Assembly (NCBI GenBank): GCA_021613535.1
Contig: CP075494.1
Coordinates: 12,586,001 to 12,650,000, forward strand
Source: Adineta vaga
Taxonomy: Eukaryota > Rotifera
Length of the DNA: 64,000 nt
Direction of reading: 5' to 3'
In this document: positions 1-9,201 of the stretch, piece by piece
Layout of the letters: each line of letters opens with the position of its first letter
How positions within the stretch are numbered: the first letter of the stretch is position 1
Translations under genes and position numbers: made by a program
The notes under the pieces: generated by a model
Databases searched by the model: none
What the model was told of the DNA's origin: nothing
Seen by the model: only the letters and a program-made list of their open reading frames with translations

Positions 1-2
1 CA

Positions 3-913
3 CATGTACTGCCATCTCCACATCCAATACAGCAAGCGGATATGGAAGCAATGCAACAGCACTTACAAAAGCAAGCGTTACATTTCTGGCATCAACCTAC
101 CAATCAACAGCACATGTTGCAACCCCATCAACCACCACCACCACCACCACCTCCGCAACAATCGCTATCAACATTACAAATAGCTAATATTCTCGCATCA
201 AAAGGACAATTACCACAAGATCCTAATCAAGCAGCAGCATTAGTTGCAGCTTACTATACTAATTTGATGTCGAGAACACAACAACAACCAACTAATATCC
301 CCATATCGTCGAATGTAAATAAAACTGTTTATGAGACGATCAATACACAACCATCAGCCACTTCAAACAGTGATGATATACCACTAACTGCAGGTAAAAT
401 TATCAAAGAAACAAAAACCCATCTAGCGTAGATTTGTCTATGACAATGAGATACGAGTTGAGTAACGATACGATTTAGAATTATTTTCCGATTTTTCTTA
501 GTCGATTCGATCAATGGACAAGTTCAAGCTCAAGTAATTGTCGATCAGAATGTTATCATTGCCAATAGTAATAATTCAACCGGTCCTTCTTCATCATCAT
601 CATCTTCAACTACTAATATTGATCATAAAATGGTACCAGCTGCAATCGGTAGTGAACGTAAACGTCATGTACCTACATCAAACATGATTGGTTCGATGTC
701 AGCTACTGGTAACAATGATTGGTCTTCCGTTTCAAAACGTAAGATTATCATTTAATATTCGTGTCTTTTCAAGTTAAATTCCATCTTCTTATTCTTCTTT
801 TAGAATCATACCCAATCGATCCATACCTACAGCAGCACCAACAGCAACAGCAGCAACAAGTTCCTCTCGCTTCTGAATATCAACAACAACCATTGCGTGA
901 TTATACGCGCTAA
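3..913 (+). CDS. Q/P-rich protein, C-terminal part (5' end outside window)
   Basis: This is the 3' end of a larger gene; the frame is open from base 3, so the true start lies upstream of the window. Three exons are visible: 3..393, 502..738 and 804..913, joined by short GT..AG introns that are both phase 1. The stop is TAA at 911-913. The protein is low in complexity: a proline run of eight after a His/Gln-rich stretch, an Ala-rich helix-like segment (AAALVAAYYTNLM), a serine run of about seven, and a Gln run near the C-terminus ending in LRDYTR. No folded domain is recognised. Such tails are common in metazoan transcription cofactors and RNA-binding proteins, but the part that would identify the family is not in the window. 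The gene structure is well supported and the function unknown. Confidence 0.7.
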
Positions 914-1432
914 AAAAATCTTTCTATTCGATTGAGAATATAATGCATAGATTTATCTCTTATTATTTAAAAGATTTTGTTTGTTTGTTTGTTTTTTATT
1001 CATGCACTCTTCATAACTATGTGTGACACATTGTCTCACTCTCTTGTATTGCTTGTGAGCGTGGTTTTCTCTCACTTTCTCCATTACTTTTGTTTCATTT
1101 TTGCTAACCGATCGTTTACTTTTTTTCTTTTCGTTTTTTTTTGCCCAATTTTATTAGCTCTTTATTCTACAGACGTTTTTCCCGATTTGTTAAAGCAATG
1201 GGTTCTCCCATGTGCCATTCGATTCAGTTCTCTTCGTGTTGAAGACGATATAGCAACAAGTGTCTCTGGCGTTTTTCTTTTTCTTTTTTCGTGTCAACTC
1301 TTTTTTTTTTCTTTTCGATATACATACAAATACATATACAGAAAGTAAAACCTTTCAACTTCTTTCCTATCCTCAGACGTAATATTAATAATAGGTAAGC
1401 AAAACAAACAACGAACAATCTTTTGTCTTTAG
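914..1432. other. intergenic, pyrimidine-rich
   Basis: No gene is seen. The sequence is strongly T/C-rich on the + strand. A possible donor (ATAG|GTAAGC near 1393) and a polypyrimidine acceptor ending at 1432 suggest a 5'UTR intron or trans-splice acceptor for the gene that starts at 1433. Confidence 0.5.
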
Positions 1433-1846
1433 ATGACTGATGGTTGTTTAAATTGTCGTTTACTTCTTTCATTCACATGTCTCTTAGCTTTTCTCGTTTC
1501 AATTACATTAAAAATTAATCAAACATGGTCACATATTTCATGGCTTTTAATCTTTATTCCAATTTGGTTCTTTAATTGTATATCATTATGTATCATTTTC
1601 TATTTAATTGTCATTAAAAAATGGTTAAAAACAAAAGAAACTTGTTTAAAAATTGTTTATTATCTATTAAGTTTAACTTCATCATGTGCATTTGAAATAC
1701 TTTTATGTGTAAAATTACAATACAAACGAGATATGCCATATTGGATTGTATTTTTACCAATGTGGATATTTATATTTTTGTTATTTAATATTATTACACA
1801 ACAGATGTATCGAACATGTCAGACGACAACGGGAAAAACTTTATGA
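1433..1846 (+). CDS. TMEM60-like small multipass membrane protein
   Basis: Single-exon gene of 137 residues. Four hydrophobic segments are visible (about residues 9-27, 36-60, 75-95 and 103-122). The repeated pattern WLLIFIPIWFFN in segment 2 and IVFLPMWIFIFLLF in segment 4 is the hallmark of the TMEM185/TMEM60 family, and length and topology match TMEM60 (about 130 residues). The AAATW-like loop of vertebrate TMEM60 is replaced by QTWSHISW here. Its molecular role is not established in any species. The ATG at 1433 lies directly behind a CTTTAG acceptor, so the transcript probably begins with a spliced leader or 5'UTR exon. An AATAAA signal follows at about 1982. Assignment rests on recognised sequence pattern, not on a search. 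Confidence 0.7.
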   Translation: MTDGCLNCRLLLSFTCLLAFLVSITLKINQTWSHISWLLIFIPIWFFNCISLCIIFYLIVIKKWLKTKETCLKIVYYLLSLTSSCAFEILLCVKLQYKRDMPYWIVFLPMWIFIFLLFNIITQQMYRTCQTTTGKTL

Positions 1847-2415
1847 TCATTTTTATTTGTTTGGAAGATATCATCCTTCAGTGATGACTGTTTGATATCT
1901 CAAGAAACAAACCAACGAATGGATAGACAATTCCATGCAGATGGTGAATATACGTACTTGTATATATACATATATATTTGAAATAAAACTGTTTAAAAAG
2001 AAACAGAACGTAAACATTTTTGTAAAACTGAATGATATGTGTAATCAATATAAATAAATGTCTTTATTATTCATTAATAACTTTATAAAATCTTAAAGAA
2101 TCTGTTGAATTTCTTAATGATGAATGATACTTTCATAGCAGAAGAAGTATAACAAACAATATGTAGTTGTATTCAATTTGACAAAAACAGAACATGTTTG
2201 ACATAGATTTTCCGATAACATAACAACATTCTTGTTCTATCGTGTTGATGTTCTTTCTTTTTTTTCTACCCTTTAAGTTCGTATTACACTATCTTTCATC
2301 CATCATCTCTATTGCTGATACAGTTTGACACTTTTCTCCTGACAGAATAAGTAAATTACAATAATACAATATAAGCATTTATTTATTCTGTAAGTTTCTA
2401 GTTGTCTGACATACA
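1847..2415. other. intergenic
   Basis: Contains the 3'UTR and AATAAA signal (about 1982) of the TMEM60-like gene and the promoter side of the next gene. Nothing else recognised. Confidence 0.5.
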
Positions 2416-3018
2416 ATGCCACTTGGTTTCTATGTTGAAACGCCTGAAGGTCGTCGCAAATCAGTGACATTACCAACAAATTTTAGTTTAGATGATTTTA
2501 GGAATATAATAGAAAAAAAAGTAGGTAATCCTGAACATTATGATTATTCACTTGGTGATGTCATTTTTCGCATATGGGATGAAGAAGCATTCAATCGACA
2601 ACGAAGTGCGATTCATGATAATATTACTCTTATGATACAATATCCTCCGGTTGGACCAGATAGTCCACCTTGGCGTCAAGCATCATCTGGTCTATGTCTT
2701 GAAGGTGTCTGTTTAAATGTACAATGTGAAGCATTTGAGCATAAAGTTATTGTAAATCAAGGAATTGGACAACATATGATCGTTAGGAATTCAACTGTTA
2801 TTACATCGAAATGTCCGATATGTCATGCAGAAATTCAACCGACAGTTTGTGCGTTCTATCAGTGTTCATGGAGAATATCTGGTGTAAAACTTGGTGATGC
2901 GAAAGATTCTTCATCAAATACTAGAAATATTGATTGGCAAAATACAACACATGATTATCATCGATGGGAAGAGAATTTATCATTATGGAAACAATTAACA
3001 ATCGAAACTAGGAAGTAA
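2416..3018 (+). CDS. ubiquitin-like fold plus Cys-rich (CxxC) protein, hypothetical
   Basis: Single-exon gene of 200 residues. The first 80 residues read like a beta-grasp ubiquitin-like domain: alternating strands, a charged helix (SLDDFRNIIEKKVG), and a final strand NITLMIQY. The second half has paired cysteines: CLEGVCLNVQC at about 95-105, CPIC at about 135, and a further C..C (CAFYQC), enough for one or two zinc sites. The C-terminal third is rich in W, H and polar residues. There is no RING spacing and no signal peptide, so a cytosolic or nuclear adaptor is likely. I recall proteins with this arrangement as recurrent in rotifers, but I cannot name a family with confidence. The function is unknown. 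Confidence 0.65.
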   Translation: MPLGFYVETPEGRRKSVTLPTNFSLDDFRNIIEKKVGNPEHYDYSLGDVIFRIWDEEAFNRQRSAIHDNITLMIQYPPVGPDSPPWRQASSGLCLEGVCLNVQCEAFEHKVIVNQGIGQHMIVRNSTVITSKCPICHAEIQPTVCAFYQCSWRISGVKLGDAKDSSSNTRNIDWQNTTHDYHRWEENLSLWKQLTIETRK

Positions 3019-3242
3019 TATCTTAACTGTTATTGTAAAGAACTCAGACGGATACAATATCATAAACATTTACATCTATTGAATAACTAATTCTTTCATT
3101 GCTTATTTTATTTTCTGCTTTATTGTATGTTAAAAAAGCGATTCATTTTACTTCTAAATAATATCAATCAAATCACATTTTACCACTTGCTCGTTGAATC
3201 TATATATATATTCAAAAGAAAATAGATCTAAAGTAAAATATT

Positions 3243-4019
3243 TTAACTTACAAAGCACGAAGAATCCTTTTTGCCCAATGTGCACATGCACTTACAATAA
3301 GTCGAATCCGTATTTGCACTGCATCGAGCACAGATACCTTCAATGCAAATAGAAAAATGTTCAGATCAATTATCAATATTTAGAAAGTTACTTACGATTT
3401 GGATAATCACATAAGTAACCAGCCCATCCAAATGCACATTGACATGAAAAAGAAGTAGATGAATGTGACACACAAACGCCACCATTCCTGCATGGATTCA
3501 CAGTACAAGCACTGAGTATAACTGTAAAAAAAATTGATAGTTGGTGTTACTCTTATTAATCATAAAAATAAAACTGTACCGTTGCCTGTTTCACAAAGAA
3601 GACCTGTGAAAGAAGGAGGGCAGTTACACCGAAAACGTCCGCTTGATAAAATTGTACAAGTGCCTCCATTTGAACATAGATTTACTGGACAAATATTAGT
3701 GGATGCTGAAAAATAACCCAAAATAAAATACAAAACAGCAAATAATGCATGAAATCCTACTATCAGGATAATCACATAAATCACCAGCCCATCCAGGAAG
3801 ACATTGACATGACGAATATTGTGTGACGAAAGATCCTCCATTAGCGCAAGGATTTAAATCTATAGTACAAGCAATTCTTAAGTACACATAAGATCGGTAA
3901 CATACACTATCAATCAATCACTTACTCTTATTCATTACCTGTAGGTTAGCATGGTTCTCTTTCCCATTGATCATTAAATAATGAATAAAAAATATTATGA
4001 CCACAAAAGTTGAATGCAT
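3243..4019 (-). CDS. small secreted protein with three EGF-like domains
   Basis: Five exons on the minus strand: 3926..4019, 3761..3859, 3580..3705, 3396..3521 and 3243..3337, total 540 bp, 179 residues. Every intron is phase 1. Exon 1 encodes a signal peptide (MHSTFVVIIFFIHYLMINGK). Exons 2, 3 and 4 each carry one EGF-like module (pattern NPCANGGSF..CQCLPGWAGDLC; NLCSNGGTC..CNCPPSFTGLLC; NPCRNGGVC..CQCAFGWAGYLC). The last exon adds a compact Cys-rich tail (six Cys) before the stop. One module per exon with symmetric 1-1 phases is typical of EGF exon shuffling. The exon 1 donor was chosen as GTAAGT at 3920-3925 because it alone preserves frame from the signal peptide into the first EGF. It is likely an extracellular protein; its partner is unknown. 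Confidence 0.8.
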
Positions 4020-4590
4020 ATTTTTTTTTTCGTTTTTGATTGTAATCAAAGTAGACCAATGTCTCTGCTATATATCATTGTTTTTACTATAAAACAAAAA
4101 GCAGACTATCTAAACCCGATAAATTGATTTTCATTCTCATATTACATTGTTTTTCAGATTCAATGATCAAAACAAATAAACAAAGTAGAAAGAATCTCTG
4201 GTTTTAATATGCAGTGAAAACTAATTGCTTTTTTTTTATAATCCATCAAGTATTGTATTCCATATTTTTTTTACATTTATATAGATATAGATGCTTCGTT
4301 ACTTCCTTTATTTCATGAAGTACAGCTTGAAAAGTATAATTATACCATTTGTTTTGTCATAAGAAAAAGAATGTTCTTGCTCAACATCGAGTAATACTTC
4401 CCGTTAACTCGTCATTTGAATAAAAATATTACTCAACATTTCAGTTTTCTTGTGCAATGGTTTCATATATATATATTTATTCGTTTTTCAGACAACATTC
4501 GTCTACGAATTTCATTGTATTACCAGTGATTTGCACGATTAAAACGATCGATCAGTTTGAAAACTAGTTTTTCATAAATTTGCACTTTAA
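4020..4590. other. divergent intergenic region
   Basis: AT-rich spacer between two divergently transcribed genes. A run of T at 4021-4030 precedes the minus-strand start. No gene recognised. Confidence 0.5.
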
Positions 4591-5118
4591 ATGATGGTAG
4601 ATCCAAGCAGTCAGACAATGTCATGTCTTGATTCTCATGTATTATCAAATGTAGATACAATCAGAGAAAAAAATTCGATAAAACAGCATGAAAAGGAAAG
4701 AAAAAATGATGATATAGATTGTGATCCAGCAATTATATCATTTGGTCGATATAATGATAATCAAGTACGACGAGATCGAGTATTCTTTTTGCGACTATTT
4801 TGTGTTTCAAAAAAACAGTCTGATGATTTATTTTATATATTTAAGCATCCATATGAAATGCACACTGTTAATCAACAATTAATCAATGTTGTTGATCAAA
4901 TGATTGCTCAGTCACATATTCCTTTTTCACTATTACCTAAACATTTCAAACCAAAATGGATTGTAAAACAACGAGAAACTCGAGAAGAACCTTTGCAAAA
5001 CTCATATCGATCATTGTCTTTCAATAATTTCTCTGTTAAATCAAATAATTATTATAGACGAAATAAAACTAATTGCATTCGTGATGATCATCGCATCAAT
5101 ACTGGCATAACTGAGTGA
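4591..5118 (+). CDS. hypothetical protein, 175 residues
   Basis: An intact single-exon frame from ATG at 4591 (a second ATG follows immediately) to TGA. There is no signal peptide or membrane segment. The N-terminal 60 residues are polar and probably disordered. A more ordered middle section includes RDRVFFLRLFCVS, a helix-like stretch VNQQLINVVDQMIAQSHI, and a basic KHFKPKWIVKQRETREE. The C-terminus is Asn/Arg-rich. Codon use resembles the neighbouring genes and the 5' flank is AT-rich as for a promoter. I do not recognise the family. It could be a lineage-specific gene; absence of introns is not unusual here. Confidence 0.5.
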   Translation: MMVDPSSQTMSCLDSHVLSNVDTIREKNSIKQHEKERKNDDIDCDPAIISFGRYNDNQVRRDRVFFLRLFCVSKKQSDDLFYIFKHPYEMHTVNQQLINVVDQMIAQSHIPFSLLPKHFKPKWIVKQRETREEPLQNSYRSLSFNNFSVKSNNYYRRNKTNCIRDDHRINTGITE

Positions 5119-5358
5119 ATGAATTCTTTTTTTATACATATTTTTGTTTTTGTTATAAAGTAATAGACTAAATTATATTCTTGATAATAAATGTAAATGA
5201 AATTTCTTATAAATGATATATTAATTAGTGAATTTCAAGTATATTCAAAAAAGATATTCGGGACAAGGAGAAGGATAAATTTATTTCTCAATTATTTGAT
5301 AAGACTATATAAAAAAAAAGAGTTTTTGTATATAGATAACATGCGTTCCGATTGTTTC

Positions 5359-5830
5359 TTAACGACCACGACGTTTATCATTAGTGGTTGCTTGACGCCA
5401 GGCGTCCCATTCCTGTTGAAAATATTCAAATCAATGAATAGTATCTGAGACATTTCATTTTCTTACTTCAAGTTTTGGACACCATCGTTGAAGACCAGTG
5501 ACTTTATTTATACCCAAAGCTCGTTCACATCTAAAGAAATCTTAAAATAATGTTTCAAAACAATCTTTTATTGTATATCACCGTTCTTCATATTTTTCTT
5601 TTGCTTCTCGACGTTGTTCACGAGGAAATGGGATACCAAAAAGACGCTTTTGTAAGAATTGTTGTGCATCTGGTGCTTCTGAAATTCAATGGAAAGAAAA
5701 ACAACATACTAAATCGATCGTCAATATCAAATTTAAACATACCAAAATCATTTTCATCATCAGCATGAGCAATACGCACAAAACTAATAATAAATAAAGC
5801 ACAAACTAGACCAAATAAGAATTTATTCAT
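5359..5830 (-). CDS. small secreted protein of the REAK/ERC/CP..W family (paralogue of the cassette gene)
   Basis: Four exons: 5743..5830, 5582..5678, 5467..5530 and 5412..5359, 303 bp, 100 residues. Exon 1 holds the signal peptide (MNKFLFGLVCALFIISF..HA) and ends in phase 1. The rest reads: a short acidic stretch, FLQKR (likely dibasic cleavage site), LFGIPFP, then REQRREAKEKYEERCER, then RWCPKLEEWDAW and a basic tail KRRGR. The same order of elements occurs in the three cassettes of the neighbouring plus-strand gene, so these are paralogues. It differs in having only two of the three cassette cysteines and in the intron positions (one splits the ERC Arg codon). The start codons of the two genes are 332 bp apart, so they may share a promoter. 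Secreted; function unknown. Confidence 0.75.
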
Positions 5831-6162
5831 TATTCAATGTTGTATGAATATCAAATGATACTATCGAAAAAAAGATTTCCTTTTTCTTCGCAAATGAGAT
5901 TATCTCCTTCAGCACAATGATACAATCGTTTTGTCTCTCAAGTACTGACGATTATTCATCGATTGAAATAGATAATATCTAGATATATTTGTCAACACTT
6001 ATATCAATAATCATCACTTGTCTTTTTCTTCTTCATATTGATTGTAAAAGAATGCTATTCATATAAATATAACAAATATCAAGTGGTAGAGACATGCCGA
6101 TATATTTCGTTTTTGGAAAGAGTTTTACTAAGTTACTTTTTATTTTAGAAAAACAAAACAAA
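5831..6162. promoter_or_regulatory. shared divergent promoter of two small secreted-protein genes
   Basis: A 332-bp spacer between start codons of two divergently transcribed paralogues. It contains ATAAATATAA at about 6062-6071, a TATA-like element 5' of the plus-strand gene. Regulation as a pair is inference. Confidence 0.4.
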
Positions 6163-6603
6163 ATGAAGACACATTCAATTACTATTCTTATTTGTACTAT
6201 TGTTGTCATGATGATTTTGAACGAAAAATGTGTTCAAGGAGCTGATGACAATCGTTTCGAACAAGGTAAATATATGACTCTCAAGTGATTCTGATTATCT
6301 AAGGAAAAAATTTCGTTGATTTTTGCGTTTGCGCATTTTTGTTTTACTTAAACGCTTCGATCGTATGTATGTGTGTGTGTGTATGTAGACGTAGTCGATG
6401 CTCTCTCGTTTCTTGTCGACAAACGGGTTTATAAACAATTTAAAACCAAATGTGAAGAACAAAAACGTGAAGCCAAAGCAGCCTATGAATCCCGTTGTGA
6501 ACCATCAGTTCATATCAAATTAACAAATAAAAATGCTTCAAAAAAACGTTATTGTCCAGAATTGAAAAATTGGCCATCCTTTCTCAACCATGAAGTTCAA
6601 TAA
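6163..6603 (+). CDS. secreted cassette gene, signal exon plus terminal cassette A
   Basis: Exon 1 (6163..6265) starts with MKTHSITILICTIVVMMIL, a clear signal peptide, and ends in phase 1 after 34 codons. Exon 2A (6389..6603) enters in phase 1 after a (GT)n-rich intron and ends at TAA, giving 105 residues. The cassette reads FLVDKR (dibasic site), a short spacer, KCEEQKREAKAAYESRCEPS, then RYCPELKNW. This order (dibasic site, CEEQKREA, Y..RCEPS, CP..W) recurs in cassettes B and C downstream and, with one Cys lost, in the gene at 5359-5830. I read the product as a pre-pro-peptide: signal, short propeptide, and a Cys-containing mature part. No AATAAA is seen between this stop and cassette B. 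Start at 6163 is preferred to an upstream ATG at 6094 because it puts the signal peptide at the N-terminus. Confidence 0.75.
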
Positions 6604-6757
6604 TTATCTGACTTTATTTTTCTGTCATAATTATTTTCTATAAAACTTTTATCAATACATATATATATATCTATATTTATATACATTTATCCGGATTTTT
6701 TTTCTTTCTGGTCTTAGTTCGAATAGTCTGTTTGACCCTTTGTTCTGTATACTATAG

Positions 6758-7162
6758 CTCGTTCCAAATCCAATGAATTTCTTCGTCGAAAACGTGGCAT
6801 TTTTCATCCAGGAGTAACTGCATGTGAAGAACAAAAACGTGAAGCTCGAGAAGATTACGGTATGAGAACGATTATTTCTTTGGAAGATCTAAACTCCTTA
6901 TTTTCCAATCACTGTAGAAGAACGATGTGAACCATCAATACCATGGCAACGAGATCGTAAAAGCAATCGTTTCTGTCCAGATATTAATGAATGGAACGAA
7001 TTAGATTCATATGAAATTGGAGAGGGAGGTGGCTTTGATCTTGACACATTGGGAAAATTAATTCCACATAATGTTAGTATGGAAAAAATCATTGGAGGTG
7101 TTGTTGCCGGTATTATCACAGCAGGCGTGGGAGGCAAACGAAGTGTTAATGATGATGAATGA
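6758..7162 (+). CDS. terminal cassette B of the secreted cassette gene
   Basis: Two exons: 6758..6859 and 6918..7162. Both entry points are phase 1. There is no in-frame Met before the conserved core and no signal peptide, so the cassette needs an upstream coding exon; exon 6163..6265 fits exactly in frame (product 149 residues). It reads FLRRKR (furin-like site), GIFHPG, ACEEQKREAREDY | EERCEPS, RFCPDINEW, then a Gly-rich hydrophobic tail (GGVVAGIITAGVGGKR). Acceptors are CTATAG (6756-6757) and CTGTAG (6916-6917). No AATAAA follows before cassette C. Alternatives are a pseudogene that lost its signal exon, or a separate gene whose first exon I missed; the intact frame and splice sites argue against decay. 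Confidence 0.65.
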
Positions 7163-7412
7163 CAAGCTTCTTTTTTCATATGTTCTATTTGATGATATCT
7201 ATATCTTTTGAATTATCATCTATCTTCTTCCATACATCATTTCTTTTTTGTCTAATCCAGATTATGTCATCAACGCACCAATTTCCTTGTCGTTTTATGT
7301 CATCGTGTTTTTGTTTTTGACTATTCTAGATTGTAAACGTTCTTTTCTTTTAAATATGAATTCATAATCAAGTACATCATCCTTATATTCTATTGTATGT
7401 GTATATGTTTAG

Positions 7413-7824
7413 AATCGGTCTATGCAAATCGATTTTTGAAACGAACATTTTTCCATCCAGGCTCTACAAAATGTGAAGAACAAAAACGTGAAGCACGTGA
7501 AGATTATGGTAATTAATAATTCTTGATTTCAACTACTTCTTTTTCTGTTACTTAGAGGAACGATGTGAACCATCCTTTCCATTATTCCGTAATACGGGAA
7601 CACGTCGATTTTGTCCTGATATTCATAATTGGAAAGAATTGGATAATTATGAAATTGGTGATGGATATGAAAGTCGTGATCCAATAAGTGGAAATAAAAT
7701 CAATACAAATCAAAATAAAGATCGAAGTCGATATAATGTTATTTTAGATCCAGATCGTTCTACAACGGATGTAGGTCTTGATCGTAATGGTGATTATGAT
7801 ACAGAAAAAAACGAACAAGAATAG
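7413..7824 (+). CDS. terminal cassette C of the secreted cassette gene
   Basis: Two exons: 7413..7508 and 7556..7824, again phase 1 at entry and at the internal intron. Joined to exon 6163..6265 it gives 155 residues. It reads FLKR, TFFHPG, KCEEQKREAREDY | EERCEPS, RFCPDIHNW, KELDNYEIGDGYES, then a long Asp/Asn-rich polar tail. It is closest to cassette B (intron at the same codon, shared ELDxYEIG segment), so B and C are the most recent duplication. A canonical AATAAA lies at 7898-7903, the only one found behind any of the three cassettes, which favours one transcription unit. No start Met is available in frame before the conserved core. Confidence 0.65.
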
Positions 7825-8309
7825 ATGTTAGAATGTATCTTCTGATCGAGCTTGTTTGTGAAATATTTGAAATATAAATATATATATATTCCGTTTGAAT
7901 AAAAATCTTTGCATCGTATCAAAGTAAAAAACGAATGGATATGTCATCGAAGTGTTAGTATATAGTTCTTATCAGCTTTATTCTTTGACATTTGATTTAG
8001 ATAATATCAAAGATAAGTCGATGATAATTCAATTCTTATTCAAGGAAAATTAACAAGGAAACAGTTACAATATGAAAGACGTAGAAGAGAAAGATTGTTA
8101 AATGAGATATCGAAATGAATGATTTCAAGATCCAGGAGAGATGATTTGAATTTGAAAAATGTATTCAGTTCCATGTTAACTAGAAAACTTGCTTAAAATT
8201 AGATATCTTGAAATGAATATTTACTATCGTTGAATCGAAATTAAATACAAATTCTTTGACAATTATATATAAAAATTAGAATACACAATGAATTCGAATA
8301 AGTTCTCTT
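7825..8309. other. convergent intergenic region
   Basis: 3' flank shared by the cassette gene (AATAAA at 7898-7903) and ATG10 on the opposite strand. Nothing else recognised. Confidence 0.5.
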
Positions 8310-8783
8310 TTACATTCCATTCATCGCATAACGAACAGACAAAGGTAAACCTACCGATTGTCCGTAGATCGATAGCCAAAATAGAAATTTTTTCTTTATA
8401 GATTGATCAGCAACTTGTTTCAATAGATTTTCTGTATGACATGGATGAAGAATAAAGAAAGGTCGATGAAGAATTAAATGTTCTTGTTGTGTAATTGTTT
8501 CATACATATTGGAATTTTTCTTATGTGTGAATATTTTCCAAACATCATCTAATGATAATAATGATCCATCTAAATGACTAATATTGAAATAAAGCACAGG
8601 CACTGAATAACTTTCACTATAGACAACATGAAATTCATATTTTAAACAGTTTTCATCAGTAAATGAATAGATTAAATATGAACCTTTCGATGTTTTTATT
8701 AATTGCCAACGATCATGAATTTGTTGAGATTGTTCATAAAGATCAGAGATACATTGATTAAATTCTTCTAATGTAAAAGACAT
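8310..8783 (-). CDS. ATG10: ATG10, E2-like enzyme of the ATG12 conjugation system
   Basis: Single-exon gene of 157 residues starting MSFTLEEFNQCISDLYEQS. ATG10 takes activated ATG12 from ATG7 and passes it to ATG5, a step needed for autophagosome formation in the cytosol. The diagnostic C-terminal part is clear: ITQQEHLILHRPFFILHPCH, where the Cys of HPC (about residue 118) is the catalytic residue, followed by FLFWLSIYGQSVGLPLSVRY. The central YFNISHLDGSLLSLDDVW matches the E2-like core. Length is a little below human ATG10 (220), with a shorter N-terminus. An upstream TTG-initiated extension was discarded in favour of the ATG. It is transcribed towards the cassette gene. Confidence 0.88.
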   Translation of the reverse strand: MSFTLEEFNQCISDLYEQSQQIHDRWQLIKTSKGSYLIYSFTDENCLKYEFHVVYSESYSVPVLYFNISHLDGSLLSLDDVWKIFTHKKNSNMYETITQQEHLILHRPFFILHPCHTENLLKQVADQSIKKKFLFWLSIYGQSVGLPLSVRYAMNGM

Positions 8784-9201
8784 TTTTTTTTCAAATACTC
8801 TAGAGATCAAAAAGAAACTAGTTGAAGTTTATTTTTGTTTCTGTTTTGTTCTATACACATATGTATGTTTTTTTTTCGCGTGCTTCTTCTCTTACTAATG
8901 AAATGAAGACGTGATACGAGAATGAGAGTGTGCAAATGAGAAGAGAATAATAATAGTAATAATAATAATAATAATAATATATAAAAAGAAAAGAGAAATA
9001 AGTAGAACAATGAAAAAAAAGAAGAAGACAGAAAATCGACAACAGTTGTTGACACACTGAGAATAATAAAGAAACGAAACGAAAAGTGGAGGAAAAAAAA
9101 CATGAAGAGAATAGAAATCATCAACAACAGTGACAAATAACATGACAATTAGACAAACGTTTTAAAAGACAGAAAATTAAAGACAAGAGAATAAACATAC
9201 A
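8784..9201. other. intergenic, simple-sequence rich
   Basis: Purine-rich spacer between ATG10 and FBXW7, both on the minus strand, with a (TAA)n microsatellite at about 8946-8983. It holds the ATG10 promoter and FBXW7 3'UTR. Confidence 0.5.
8946..8983. repeat. (TAA)n/(TTA)n microsatellite
   Basis: About eleven near-perfect trinucleotide units in an A-rich context. Likely length-variable between alleles. Confidence 0.8.

Noticed and set aside
977-1348. Open frame of 123 codons on the + strand
   Set aside because: Made of T-rich low-complexity DNA; Phe/Leu-rich translation without domain character; lies between two well supported genes.
3881-3925. Alternative donor CAG|GTAATG for EGF-gene exon 1
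   Set aside because: It breaks the frame between signal peptide and first EGF module; the GTAAGT donor with the TATAG acceptor keeps it.
8807-9148. Overlapping hydrophobic frames on the - strand
   Set aside because: Produced by a (TAA)n microsatellite and A-rich spacer; different frames look equally hydrophobic.
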